From Gammaproteobacteria bacterium (GTDB lineage: Bacteria > Pseudomonadota > Gammaproteobacteria > Steroidobacterales > Steroidobacteraceae), in NCBI GenBank assembly GCA_016874295.1, contig VGUH01000002.1, positions 1-64,000 on the forward strand: a stretch of DNA of 64,000 nucleotides, given 5' to 3'. The position numbers were made by a program, and so were the translations under genes. Within the stretch, counting starts at the first letter, position 1. Each line of letters starts with the position of its first letter. Below, piece after piece: positions 7,660-16,951 of the stretch. A model generated the notes under the pieces. The model saw nothing but the letters and a program-made list of their open reading frames with translations. It made no database searches and was not told the origin of the DNA.

Positions 7660-9417
7660 TCAATCCATCACCCGCCCTTGATAGACCGTGCCCCAGATCG
7701 GGATGTCCTTGAGATTCATTGGCGCAACCTCGTAAGGATCTTGCTCGAGGACGGTGAAGTCCGCGCTCTTGCCGGCGACGATGCTGCCGATCTCATCCTC
7801 CATGCGCAACGCGAACGCGGCATCGATCGTGATCGCACGGAGCGCGTCCGTCACCGAAATGCGCTCCTCAGGCGCCATCAGCGTGCCCTCGGATGTCACG
7901 CGATTCACGGCGACCCACGCTAGCACCAGCGGCGCTTCCGGCGCCATGGTGAAATCGGAATGCAGCGAAGTGGGAATGCCGTTGCGGATCATCGCGCCGA
8001 TGCGCGCCATTTCCGCGGCACGATCGCCGCCCAGTCCGCGCAGTGCGTAGATGTCCGCGAGCGCCCAGAGATAGTACGGCTGCGCCGAGATCACGACACC
8101 TTGCCGCGACGCGCGCCGCAGCTGATCGTTGGTCGCGAAGCCGACATGATGCAAAGTAAAACGGTGATCCGCGCGCGGCTTCTGGTTCTGCAACCGCTCG
8201 AGGATGTCGAGCGTGGCTGCCACGCCCGCATCGCCGTTGACGTGCACATGGATCTGGAATCCGCGCTGCCAGAAATCCTGAGCTGCCGCCTCCAGTTGCT
8301 CGGGTGGCATCAGCCACTTGCCTTGATGTCCGTCGGTATAGCCAGGGGGGCGCATCATCATGTACTGCGCGAAGAACGCGCCGTCGGCTAACAACTTGAC
8401 ATGCCGAGCCGCCCGCAATCGTCCGTAGTCGGTAGCGACGAATCGCTCGACCTCCTCGACCGCCGCCGGAACGCCGCGACTCGCTAGGATCGACAGCGGT
8501 GCCGGAACCAAGACGACGCGGAATGGTGCCTCCGGGCGGTCGAAGGCCTTGCGCAACACCGCGGCGTCTTCATGGAGCCCGAAATAACCGCCGACGCCCA
8601 TATCGGCGATGGTCGTAACGCCACCCTGCCGCACTATCGATTCATAGCGCGCAATGCCTTTCGCAAGGTGCTCCGGGCTCAGAAGCCATGCCGACAACGG
8701 CTTCAAGACTGTTAGCAACCCACGCTCGGAAAATACACCTCTAGCGATGTCGGAGTCGGGCGGCGAGACTTTGGAATCCGGGTCCACACCGAGCCAGCGC
8801 AAGGCCGCGGTATTGGCAACGATTTCGTGAAACGACCGCTGCCAAAGAATGAGCGGCCTGCGCGGCGAGAGTCGATCGAGTTCGGCGCGCCGGATAACGC
8901 CATGCCAAGCCTCGAAATAGCCCCACGTGATAAACGGCGCCTCACGCGGGACGGACTCTCGAGCCAGCGCCTCGCGCAGCCGTGTTAGGTATGCTTCGCG
9001 GCCCCGAGTCGCAGGCACATCGAGCCCCGCACCCTCCCAAACGTGCGGCGATATCCAATAGGTATTCAACAGCATGGCTGCCAGCAGCGGATGCACGTGA
9101 TTGTCGATCAAGCCTGGAACGAGGATCTTTTCCGCAAACCCCCGGTCGATTTCGTAAGGTCTCGCTTCCATCCAGCCACGCATCGATGCGAGATCGCCGA
9201 CGGCGACAATGCGTCCATCGGCCACCGCGACAGCGGTCGCGAACGGCTGCGAGGCGTCCATGGTGATGATGCGCTTGGCGACATAGATGCGCATCGGCGT
9301 CGACGGCGTTTTGTTCTCGGCCGCGGTCGTGCGGACGCTCGCCGAAATTCCGACCAGCAGCACGACGAGCGCCAGACTCAAGCTGCGTGACAGGTGGTGG
9401 GGGCGAAGGTGTTTCAC
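7660..9417 (-). CDS. Secreted metal-dependent amidohydrolase (PF07969, YtcJ-like)
   Basis: 585 residues with a GTG start at 9417 overlapping the symporter stop (GTGA). An N-terminal signal peptide (SLALVVLLVGISA) is followed by a composite beta-sandwich and TIM barrel. Metal-binding residues are visible as DNHVHP after PGLI (HxH), with further His in VHVNGDAG, HHVGF and SLHSDF and the closing acidic residues in SLHSDFTM. The family hydrolyses amide, imide or lactone bonds and its substrates are mostly unknown. Coupling to a sodium/alanine-type symporter gene suggests release or use of an amino-acid-like substrate, but that symporter is broken. A second member of the same family sits at 21256-22938. 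Confidence 0.85.
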   Translation of the reverse strand: MKHLRPHHLSRSLSLALVVLLVGISASVRTTAAENKTPSTPMRIYVAKRIITMDASQPFATAVAVADGRIVAVGDLASMRGWMEARPYEIDRGFAEKILVPGLIDNHVHPLLAAMLLNTYWISPHVWEGAGLDVPATRGREAYLTRLREALARESVPREAPFITWGYFEAWHGVIRRAELDRLSPRRPLILWQRSFHEIVANTAALRWLGVDPDSKVSPPDSDIARGVFSERGLLTVLKPLSAWLLSPEHLAKGIARYESIVRQGGVTTIADMGVGGYFGLHEDAAVLRKAFDRPEAPFRVVLVPAPLSILASRGVPAAVEEVERFVATDYGRLRAARHVKLLADGAFFAQYMMMRPPGYTDGHQGKWLMPPEQLEAAAQDFWQRGFQIHVHVNGDAGVAATLDILERLQNQKPRADHRFTLHHVGFATNDQLRRASRQGVVISAQPYYLWALADIYALRGLGGDRAAEMARIGAMIRNGIPTSLHSDFTMAPEAPLVLAWVAVNRVTSEGTLMAPEERISVTDALRAITIDAAFALRMEDEIGSIVAGKSADFTVLEQDPYEVAPMNLKDIPIWGTVYQGRVMD

Positions 9418-10921
9418 GCGTTTCTCGAGAAGGCTGCATGACCACCGTTCGAGCGTGGCCCTGGGAACCGGCGCTTCCAGTACTCGTCGAGTTCTTTCTT
9501 CACGACCGGCGTCAACCTGTAAAGGCCGACGATGTTGGCGAATGCCATCGCGAAAACCATCGCATCAGAGAAGTCGAGAATCGAAGTCAGTTGCGCCGAA
9601 CAATCGATCACGATGGCAACGCAGAATACGACATTGAACGCGTGCTTGACGCTGCGGCTCGGGCCGAAGAGGTACACCGAGCCTGCCAAGCCATAGTAAG
9701 ACCACGAGATCATCGTGGAATAGGCAAACATGAAAATCACGACCGTCAGCACGATCGGAAACCACGAAACAACGCTCCCGACAACCTGTGAGGCATCTGC
9801 ACACCGGCGGCCACGCCCGTCCCCTGCACTGCCGGGTCGCCTCCAACGAAGATGACCAGCGCTGTTAGCATGCAGATCACCATCGTGTCGATGAAAGGTT
9901 CCAGCAGCGCGACGAGACCCTGGCTGACTGGCACGCCGGTCCTAACAGCCGAATGCGCAATGGCTGCCGAGCCGATCCCCGCCTCATTGGAGAATGCCGC
10001 CCGGCGAAACCCGAGCACGGCCACGCCGAAGGCGCCGCCCGCAACACCCGATGGTGAAAAAGCAGACTGCACGATCGTCGCGATGGCTCAAGGCAGCCGT
10101 TCTGCGTTAGCAATGATGACGACGAGAGCCATGGCGACATAGAGCAGCAGCATCAGCGGCACCAAAGCAGCCGTAACGCGCGCGATGCTGCGAATGCCGC
10201 CAATGATCACCATTGCCGTCAGCCCCGCCAGTCCAACACCGAACACCCAAGCATTGCCGGCCGCGAAACTCTGCTCACCGCCGGTCGCTACCATGAACTG
10301 CTCGTAGGCCTGATTGGCCTGAAACATGCAACCGACACCGAGGCAACCCAGGACGATGCAGGCGGCATAGAAATGCGCGAGCGTCTTGCCAAGTCGCGGC
10401 CAGCCGCGTTCCGCCAGACCGCGATCGAGATAGAACATGGGTCCGCCGGAAACCGTACCGTCGGGGTTAGTCTGCCGATATTTCACGCCCAGCGTGCATT
10501 CGACGAACTTGGACGACATGCCGAGAAAGCCTGCGACAAACATCCAGAAAGCGGCGCCAGGACCGCCGATCGAAACCGCTGTCGCAACATGAGCGACATT
10601 GCCTACGCCAACCGTACCGGATACGGCCGTCGTCAGGGCCTGAAAATGCGATACCTCACCTGGGCCACCTTCCTTGACCTGTTTGCCAAAAACGATGCGC
10701 CAACTCTCGGCGAACGCGCGCAAATTGATAAAGCGAAAACGCAACGTAAAAAACGTGGCTGCGACCATCAGCCATACGACGACCAACTGCACCGACGTGT
10801 CACCGATCTGTACCGAATAAAAGACCACCGAAGAAATCAGGTCCGCTATGGGTTTGATCGCCGCATCGATCGCGGCATCGATACCCGCAGTAGACGACTC
10901 GGTCTGCCCCAGTGCATTCAT
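9414..10921 (-). pseudogene. Sodium:alanine symporter (AGCS family), broken by a TGA and a frameshift
   Basis: The start (MNALGQTESSTAG, ATG 10921) and the signature VSGTVGVGNVAHVATA identify an AGCS Na+/alanine or glycine symporter of about 500 residues with many hydrophobic helices. After NAERLP an in-frame TGA (10088-10090) stops translation; the same frame resumes as [14 protein letters not shown] and [13 protein letters not shown], a core AGCS motif. A second lesion, a one-base loss near 9783-9795, shifts the frame so that [19 protein letters not shown] is read in another phase to the end at 9414. With two independent lesions the gene is almost certainly inactive. It lies directly upstream of, and overlaps, the amidohydrolase gene. 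Confidence 0.85.
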
Positions 10922-11023
10922 GCTTGCAACGCGCCTTGCATAGGAGCCAGATGATAGCGAGTTTCATTGCGCAAGCCACACGGATTGGTGCAAACAGCCG
11001 CATCGAGAGCGCGTAACACGATC

Positions 11024-11224
11024 ATGAGCACATCGACGCCGGAATCCAAAATCGAGCTAATCCGCCGTCTACAGCAGGCCGCAGAACAGCGGGACAAGGT
11101 GGCGCTTTTGGCATTCTCTGCGCCAGACATCGGGTATCACTATCACTTCGAACTGCCAAGTGCGTTAGCAATGGCAACGAGACACTTGCAGGCGGCTGCC
11201 GATCCCCAGCCGTTACTTGCATAA
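11024..11224 (+). CDS. Small hypothetical protein
   Basis: A 66-residue protein from ATG 11024 (MSTSTPESKIELIRRLQQ). It has a charged amphipathic first half and a hydrophobic, Ala-rich end, with no recognisable domain, signal peptide or membrane segment. It lies 100 bases after the divergent symporter start and 30 bases before the HCCA-isomerase-like gene on the same strand, so it may be the first gene of that short operon. It could also be a chance frame. Confidence 0.35.
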   Translation: MSTSTPESKIELIRRLQQAAEQRDKVALLAFSAPDIGYHYHFELPSALAMATRHLQAAADPQPLLA

Positions 11225-11254
11225 TTAGACCGTATAACTTATGCTGCATTGACT

Positions 11255-11863
11255 ATGTCTGGGACAAATAAGCCAACAGCGATCGACTTCTATTTCGATT
11301 TTTCGTCGAGCTACACCTATATCGGTTTGCCACGAATCGAGGCCATGGCTGCGCGCCACCGGCGCCCGCTCGTCTGGAAGCCTGTCTCATTGGGCGCAAT
11401 ATTCAAGGAGCGTGGTCACTCACCACCCGACCGGAACACTTCGAAGGGCCGCTATCTTTATCTCGACGTGTTGCGCTGCGCGGCCGAGCAACAATTGCCG
11501 TTCAATATTCCGAACCCGTTCCCATTCAACAGCATCGCCGCGGCGCGTGGCTTTCTATGGTTGCAGTCGCAGTCATCCGGGCAGGCACTGGACTTCGCCC
11601 ATCGTGTTTTCGATCACGCGTTCGCCACCGGTGGCGACGTGACCCAGGCGCAGACTCTTGCCGAGATCGCCGGCCGCTGCGGCGCCGACGCAGTCGCGTT
11701 CGCCGAGGGCATTCAGCTCCCCGCGATCAAGACGCAACTAATCGAGTTAACAACCGAAGCGAGTCAACGCGGAGTATTCGGTGCGCCGACGTTGATTTGC
11801 GATGGTGAAATGTTTTGGGGCGCCGACCGGATCGACCAAATGGATCGCTGGTTATCGCCATGA
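11255..11863 (+). CDS. 2-hydroxychromene-2-carboxylate isomerase-like (DsbA/kappa-GST fold) protein
   Basis: The sequence IDFYFDFSSSYTYIG at residues 8-22 is the active-site start of kappa-class GST/HCCA isomerases, where Ser at the helix N-terminus replaces the DsbA Cys. The C-terminal GVFGAPTLICDGEMFWGADR holds the cis-Pro loop and the FWGxDR motif typical of the family. Members isomerise 2-hydroxychromene-2-carboxylate in naphthalene degradation, or act as glutathione-dependent enzymes on other substrates. ATG 11255 is preferred over a TTG at 11249. Its stop overlaps the next ATG (ATGA at 11860), so it leads a catabolic operon. Confidence 0.85.
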   Translation: MSGTNKPTAIDFYFDFSSSYTYIGLPRIEAMAARHRRPLVWKPVSLGAIFKERGHSPPDRNTSKGRYLYLDVLRCAAEQQLPFNIPNPFPFNSIAAARGFLWLQSQSSGQALDFAHRVFDHAFATGGDVTQAQTLAEIAGRCGADAVAFAEGIQLPAIKTQLIELTTEASQRGVFGAPTLICDGEMFWGADRIDQMDRWLSP

Positions 11864-12147
11864 CGCACGCGGAACTCGTACGAGCCTATTACACCGCGTG
11901 GCTTGAGGACGATCTCGAGGCAGTGCTGGCCATGTGTACCGACGATAAGGAAAATTTTTTCTCGATCGGATCAAAGATACAATTCAACACCGCAGCGAGA
12001 ATATTCCATCGTTCGAAGTCGAAGCGACAGTGCGCGGCCACCGGGATATCGACGAGGTCGTTGCGACCGGTGTCGCGAGCAAGGGCTCGCGCCCGACACC
12101 TGGGACCGCGAACGCGCAGGTGTCAAACAGCTTCGTGAACGTCTGTG
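11860..12147 (+). pseudogene. NTF2/SnoaL-like protein, frameshifted
   Basis: ATG 11860 overlaps the upstream stop and encodes MTHAELVRAYYTAWLEDDLE and AVLAMCTDD, a classical start of a SnoaL/NTF2-fold protein. After about 45 residues the frame becomes Arg-rich nonsense. A plausible continuation (ENIPSFEVEATVRGHRDID) appears in a different frame, and another (REQGLAPDTWDRERAG) in the third, so two or more frameshifts, or a fusion of two remnants, are present. The native length would be about 130 residues. Inactive. Confidence 0.6.
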
Positions 12148-12160
12148 AGCACTGCTGATC

Positions 12161-12658
12161 ATGCCCGCCACCATGCCCAGCTTGAATCAGGTCTGAGAAT
12201 TGCCGGCGTTGCTAACACTGACCATTCCGACCGACTGGCAGGACATCAACGGTCATGTCAATGTGCAGTACTACCTCAGGATCTACGACCTAACGGGCGA
12301 GCCGTTTCTGCGCCTTTTCGGTATGGACGTTCGGCAATATGGCGCGGACCAAGTCGGTTGTTTCGATCTCGAACACCATCTGTGGTATTTGGCGGAATTG
12401 CACGTGGGCGACATTGTCACCGCCCATTTTCGTTTCCTAAGCTCGGGCGACAAGCGATTTCACGGGGTGATGTTCATCGTCAATCAGACGCGCGACCGTC
12501 TTGCGGCGGCGTTGGAATTCGTGACCACCGGCGCCGATCTGCGCACGCGGCGCACCGCCAAATTGACAAATACGCTGGCGCAAACGATAGCGGGCTTCGT
12601 CGAACAACATTCCAGGCTCGCCTGGACCGCGCCAACGTGCGGGGCGATATCTCCATGA
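12161..12658 (+). pseudogene. Hotdog-fold acyl-CoA thioesterase with an in-frame TGA
   Basis: ATG 12161 encodes MPATMPSLNQV, then TGA at 12194-12196, then in the same frame ELPALLTLTIPTDWQDINGH and on to 12658. The peptide DWQDINGHVNVQYYL carries the catalytic Asp/Asn-His region of the 4-hydroxybenzoyl-CoA thioesterase-type hotdog family. The peptide before the TGA looks native for this family (MPSL...V-LP), so the stop probably replaced a sense codon such as CGA. A TTG at 12200 could serve as restart and would give a 152-residue, nearly complete domain, so activity is possible. It ends 12 bases before the oxygenase gene, same operon. Confidence 0.65.
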
Positions 12659-12670
12659 ACGCAGACAACC

Positions 12671-14185
12671 ATGCGTAAGTACACCGACCTGAATCCGAAC
12701 GATCCGGCCGATCGCCCGACCTGGGTCGACGAAGTCGACAACCCCTACCTGCATGGACCGTATGCGCCAGTTGTATCCGAGATCACCGCCGTCGATCTCA
12801 AGACGACGGCTGGCGAAATTCCACCGGATTTGTACGGCGCGTATCTGCGCAACGGCCCGAATCCGATTTTGAAGCCGCGTGGCCCCTACCACTGGTTCGA
12901 CGGCGACGGCATGGTCCACGGCGTCTACTTTCGGGACGGTGGCGCCAGCTACATTCGCAAGTGGATACAGACGCGGGCGCTGCATGAGGAAATCGCCAGC
13001 GGCCGAGTCGAAAAATCCGGCATGATGGGACCTTTCAATCTCGACATGATTCGCGGCCGCGAATCCGTGGCGATCAATCCGGATTACTGCAAAGATACAT
13101 CTAACACCACGCTCAACTTGTTTAACGGCAAGATCCTGACCGCCTGGTACAACGCCGGGCGCATCCATCGCCTCGACCCGCTAACGCTCGAAACCGAGGG
13201 GGAGGAAACCTTTGGCGGCGCGTTGCGCACGACAATGAATGCGCATGGCAAGACCGATCCGCGCACTGGGGAGTTCATCAATTACGACTACGGCGATTTC
13301 CAGCCGTACCTCACTTATTACGTCATCGGTGCCGACGGCAAGATGCGGCACCAGACACGTATCGACCTGCCCGGCCCACGTCTACCGCACGACACGACGA
13401 TCACGCCGAACTACACCATCCTGCACGATTTCCCGTTGTTCCACGATCCAGAGCTGCTGAAACGCTCGGGTTATCGCATGGTGACCTTCCACCGCGATCT
13501 GCCGACGCGCTTCGGCGTGATTGCGCGCTACGGCACGCAGGAGCAAGTGCGCTGGTTCGAATTCCAGCCGGGCTATGTGTTGCACATGGTCAACGCCTGG
13601 GAAGATGGCGACTGGATCACGATGGATGGCTGCTTCCAGCCCGACCCGACCATCCGTCGCAATCCGGAAGAGGGCCCGTTAGCTTCGATGTTAGCTTATT
13701 TGCGTTATACGGGGCATTTGCGGCGCTGGCGCATGAACCTCAAGACCGGCGAAAAACAAGAACAGCAGCTCGATGACTTGAATGTCGAGTTCTGCCTGCC
13801 CGATGCGTACATGTACGGTGTGAAGACGCGTTACTCCTACCACCAGCTCATTCCGACAGATCTGCAGACGTTAGCTTTCGAAGGGCTGGTCAAATACGAC
13901 CACAGCAACGGATCGCGCGAGGTCTATCGATATCCGCAGGGCTGGTATGGGAGTGAATCGCCATTCGGCAAGGGAAGCCCGGGCGATGACGAAGACGACG
14001 GCTATGCGATCACGCTGGCCACCAACGTTGCAGACTACCGTTCCGAGGCATGGATTTTCGATGCGAGGCGTATTACCGCGGGGCCCATCGCACGCATCGC
14101 ACTGCCCGGCCGTGTGCCCTCGGGATTCCATGCCATGTGGGTCGCCGGCCATGAGCTATGGCCCGGCGCCGCTCTGGCCGCGTAG
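12671..14185 (+). CDS. Carotenoid/stilbene cleavage oxygenase (CCO/RPE65 family)
   Basis: A 504-residue non-haem Fe(II) dioxygenase with a seven-bladed propeller. The N-terminus has the family hallmark GAYLRNGPNPILKPRGPYHWFDGDGM region (residues about 56-81). The four iron-binding His are visible: H192 in NAHGK, H252 in LHDFP, H305 in VLHMVNAW and H487 in SGFHAMW. Members cleave conjugated C=C bonds in carotenoids, apocarotenals or stilbenoids such as lignostilbene, giving two aldehydes. There is no signal peptide, so it is cytoplasmic. Placed among PaaN-like aldehyde dehydrogenase and CoA ligase genes, its aldehyde products could be oxidised and activated to CoA esters (inference). The stop codon abuts the stop of the convergent ligase gene. 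Confidence 0.9.
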   Translation: MRKYTDLNPNDPADRPTWVDEVDNPYLHGPYAPVVSEITAVDLKTTAGEIPPDLYGAYLRNGPNPILKPRGPYHWFDGDGMVHGVYFRDGGASYIRKWIQTRALHEEIASGRVEKSGMMGPFNLDMIRGRESVAINPDYCKDTSNTTLNLFNGKILTAWYNAGRIHRLDPLTLETEGEETFGGALRTTMNAHGKTDPRTGEFINYDYGDFQPYLTYYVIGADGKMRHQTRIDLPGPRLPHDTTITPNYTILHDFPLFHDPELLKRSGYRMVTFHRDLPTRFGVIARYGTQEQVRWFEFQPGYVLHMVNAWEDGDWITMDGCFQPDPTIRRNPEEGPLASMLAYLRYTGHLRRWRMNLKTGEKQEQQLDDLNVEFCLPDAYMYGVKTRYSYHQLIPTDLQTLAFEGLVKYDHSNGSREVYRYPQGWYGSESPFGKGSPGDDEDDGYAITLATNVADYRSEAWIFDARRITAGPIARIALPGRVPSGFHAMWVAGHELWPGAALAA

Positions 14186-15907
14186 CTAACTTTCCGCAAC
14201 ATTGTCAGGCACCGCGGCCAGTGGCGCCAACTCGGCGCGGACCACTTTTCCAAGGGGGTTACGCGGCAGCGCGGAGGCAATGCGAACGCGCTCCGGCCAC
14301 TTGAAAACTGTCACGCCTTGTTCGCGAAACAGGGCTTGGATCGCTCCCAACGTGGGCGGCGCTGCACCGGGTCGCGGAACCAGCACGGCGCAGATACGTT
14401 GACCCAAAATTGGGTCGGGATAAGCGATCGCCGCGGCTTCGAGCACAGCCGGATGCTGTGCTAACAAGACTTCGACTTCCTCCGGTGCGATCTTGACACC
14501 ACCCCGAACGATCAATTGTTTCAACCGGCTGACAAACCGATAAAAGCGGGGCCCTAAACTATCTGTGACGATTTCGAAAAGATCGCCGGTCCGAAAAAAA
14601 CCATCGCTGGTAAATGCCGCGGCCGTCAGTTTCGGGGCACGAAAATAGCCGTCGAACACCGTCGGGCCGCGAATCTGCATCTCACCGGTTTGACCGGGCG
14701 TTAGGATCTCGGCACCGGACTCCGGATCGATGAGTCGCGTTTCGATCGATTGCGCGATGCGCTGGGGCCAGACCACATCGCGGCGCCCGAAGCGTGGAAA
14801 CAGGCTGGCGCGTTGTTCTGCAGTCGGCGCTTCGGCCGCACTGCTAACGAGCGAAACGCCTTCGTTAGACCCGAATAAATTGACAATGTCGATATTGAAA
14901 CGCTCTTTGAAGCCGCGAATCATCGCCGGATCGAGCGGCGCGGAACCCGAACCGATGCAGCGCAACGATGACAGATCGACTTGCGCCAGCAGCTGTTCGT
15001 TTTTCAGTAGCATGTTGAGTATTGCGGGCGGTGCGATCGCATAACTCGGACGATCGCGTGCGATCTGCTGAAGGTAAACGCTGGCATCGAAGGGATGGTG
15101 CAAGACCAGAGTTCCCGCGCCATGCAGCCAACTCATGAAGCAACCACCCAGTGCCGCCATATTGACCAGCGGAAACGGATTCAGCAGCACATCGCCACGT
15201 CGCAAACCGGCACCATCGAAGTGCGCCTGCGATATCGCGAGCCAATGGTTGTGCGAACGGGGCACGCCCTTGGGTAGACCTTCAGTACCCGATGTCCAGC
15301 AGATCGTGGCGATGTCATCGGCGGACACACCAGCAGCTAACGCCAACTGTTCGGCTTGTTGCACAGCCGGCGCGTTGGCCGCGCGGTTCGGCAAAGTGAC
15401 TGCACCCGGAGTGACCTGCTCACCTAACACCATGAGCAGCAGCTCCCTGCCCTCTGCAGCTACCCGTACTTCGCGAGTCGGTTCTTCGCCCTTGAAATGG
15501 GCCAGCGTCAGTAGTCCGCGCGCCGCCGTCAATTGCATGATCTGCTGCAATTCACGATGCCGGAACTGCATCGGTACGGGGCTAACAACGATACCCAGCT
15601 TGAGCGCCGCAATGTAAACTGCAACATACTCGGCGATGTTAGGTAGCTGGGTGATCAATATATGATCGCGCCGCAAGCCCAATTCGTGGAATTGCCGCAT
15701 ATAGCTCGCGACGAAATCCTGGACGTCGGCAAAACTCAGCCGCAGCGCCGGCATGCCGGTCAGCTGCTCCCGATTTGGCGCATCTACAACTGCGCTGCCG
15801 TGCGGATTCGAGCGCACCGCATCGTCGAATAGATCCGGAATCCGGGTGTCGGACCACCACCCCCTTGCGCGGTACTCGGCGATTAGTTCCAGTTTAGTTG
15901 TTCGCAT
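14186..15907 (-). CDS. AMP-forming acyl-CoA synthetase/ligase
   Basis: A 573-residue ANL-family enzyme that activates a carboxylic acid with ATP and CoA. Motifs: the P-loop-like CWTSGTEGLPKGVPRSH, NLFGSNEGV, TGDLFEI, RLKQLIVRGGVKIAPEEVE and the C-terminal NPLGKVVR with the catalytic Lys. ATG 15907 (MRTTKLELIAEYRARGW) is preferred over upstream starts because it resembles other cyclohexanecarboxylate/2,3-dihydroxybenzoate-type ligases. The start lies inside the end of the upstream SDR gene (14-base overlap), so it is the last gene of the seven-gene operon. Substrate unknown. Confidence 0.88.
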   Translation of the reverse strand: MRTTKLELIAEYRARGWWSDTRIPDLFDDAVRSNPHGSAVVDAPNREQLTGMPALRLSFADVQDFVASYMRQFHELGLRRDHILITQLPNIAEYVAVYIAALKLGIVVSPVPMQFRHRELQQIMQLTAARGLLTLAHFKGEEPTREVRVAAEGRELLLMVLGEQVTPGAVTLPNRAANAPAVQQAEQLALAAGVSADDIATICWTSGTEGLPKGVPRSHNHWLAISQAHFDGAGLRRGDVLLNPFPLVNMAALGGCFMSWLHGAGTLVLHHPFDASVYLQQIARDRPSYAIAPPAILNMLLKNEQLLAQVDLSSLRCIGSGSAPLDPAMIRGFKERFNIDIVNLFGSNEGVSLVSSAAEAPTAEQRASLFPRFGRRDVVWPQRIAQSIETRLIDPESGAEILTPGQTGEMQIRGPTVFDGYFRAPKLTAAAFTSDGFFRTGDLFEIVTDSLGPRFYRFVSRLKQLIVRGGVKIAPEEVEVLLAQHPAVLEAAAIAYPDPILGQRICAVLVPRPGAAPPTLGAIQALFREQGVTVFKWPERVRIASALPRNPLGKVVRAELAPLAAVPDNVAES

Positions 15908-16835
15908 GGCGCATCCGCTTGAGATTTTTTTGATAATCGCCAAAAGCAATCAAAGCATCGGGAAATGTCGATGCACGGGCCGGCGCGAAGGGCTGAAGCA
16001 ATCGTGCCTGCAACTGCTCCTGCGTAGATTCGCACGAATGCATTTCGATCGACTCCACGGCCGCGGCTCGGCGAAACGCGCCGCCGCCTGTCACGATAAC
16101 CTCGCCGCTTACCCGGCAATGCTCGTTCACGAGCACCGCGACCAGGGGCGCGACGCGCTCCGGTGACATACGAGCTGTGAACGCGGCGTCGCCATGTGCA
16201 GCGGTCATGCGAGTCGCCGCATACGGCGCAATGGCGTTGCACAATACGTTGTATGCACTCCCTTCCGCAGCCACGCTACGCATCAAGCCGATCAACGCCG
16301 CTTTCGACGCTGCGTAAGCCGTCAATCCATGGAGACCATGCAGTCCTGCCGAGGACGTTGAGACGACGATGCGACCGTGTTTGTTAGCACGCATATGCGG
16401 ATATGCGGCATGCACCAAATACAGACTGCCGAAGAAATTCACCTCAACGATCGATCGGATGCCGTCGACGCTAATCTTATGAAACGCCTGGTGCTGATCC
16501 ACGCCAGCATTCGCCACCACCGCATCCAAGCGCCCCCAGGTACTCAGAGCACGCTGCACCATCGCCGCTCCCGAGCCAAGGTCGGAAACATCGGATTCAT
16601 CGGCGATGGCATCGCCCCCGCGCGCATGAATTTCATCGACCACACGCTGCGCGCTACTTTGGCCGGCGGCGTCTATTTCCCGGCGACGATTGTTGACGAC
16701 CACACGCATGCCACGTGCCGCGAGATCCAAGGCATACGCCCGGCCCAGTCCCGTTCCAGCTCCCGATACGATAACGACGCGTGCATCGCTACTGGTTTTT
16801 TGCTTGCTGGGCCTGTCTTTGGGCTTGACCGGCAT
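15894..16835 (-). CDS. Short-chain dehydrogenase/reductase
   Basis: A 313-residue SDR. The Rossmann motif is VVIVSGAGTGLGRAYALDLA near residue 20, followed by NNRR, DVSD, NAGVD (the NAG motif), and the catalytic Ser...YAASK (STSSAGLHGLHGLTAYAASK). The NN-R pattern after beta-2 resembles the peroxisomal multifunctional enzyme type 2/hydroxyacyl-CoA dehydrogenase branch, which fits a 3-hydroxyacyl-CoA oxidation step. The C-terminal 60 residues extend beyond the usual SDR core. The gap to the upstream thiolase gene is 116 bases, the largest in this operon, so an internal promoter is possible. Confidence 0.85.
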   Translation of the reverse strand: MPVKPKDRPSKQKTSSDARVVIVSGAGTGLGRAYALDLAARGMRVVVNNRRREIDAAGQSSAQRVVDEIHARGGDAIADESDVSDLGSGAAMVQRALSTWGRLDAVVANAGVDQHQAFHKISVDGIRSIVEVNFFGSLYLVHAAYPHMRANKHGRIVVSTSSAGLHGLHGLTAYAASKAALIGLMRSVAAEGSAYNVLCNAIAPYAATRMTAAHGDAAFTARMSPERVAPLVAVLVNEHCRVSGEVIVTGGGAFRRAAAVESIEMHSCESTQEQLQARLLQPFAPARASTFPDALIAFGDYQKNLKRMRHANN

Positions 16836-16951
16836 GCTCTTTGCTTTCAGTCTTGTAGTGCAAGTATTTCATACCTTAGCACGGGGCTTCGCCGAAATCA
16901 TGCCAACCGCCGTCGAGGAACACGGCGACCCCGCCAGCGCATAGCGCAGCA

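Noticed and set aside
2570-12658. Reassignment of TGA to an amino acid in this organism
   Set aside because: TGA ends many intact genes in the window (for example the thiolase remnant, the lipocalin-like gene, icd and the LOG partner ppc), so TGA is a stop here; the in-frame cases are better read as lesions.
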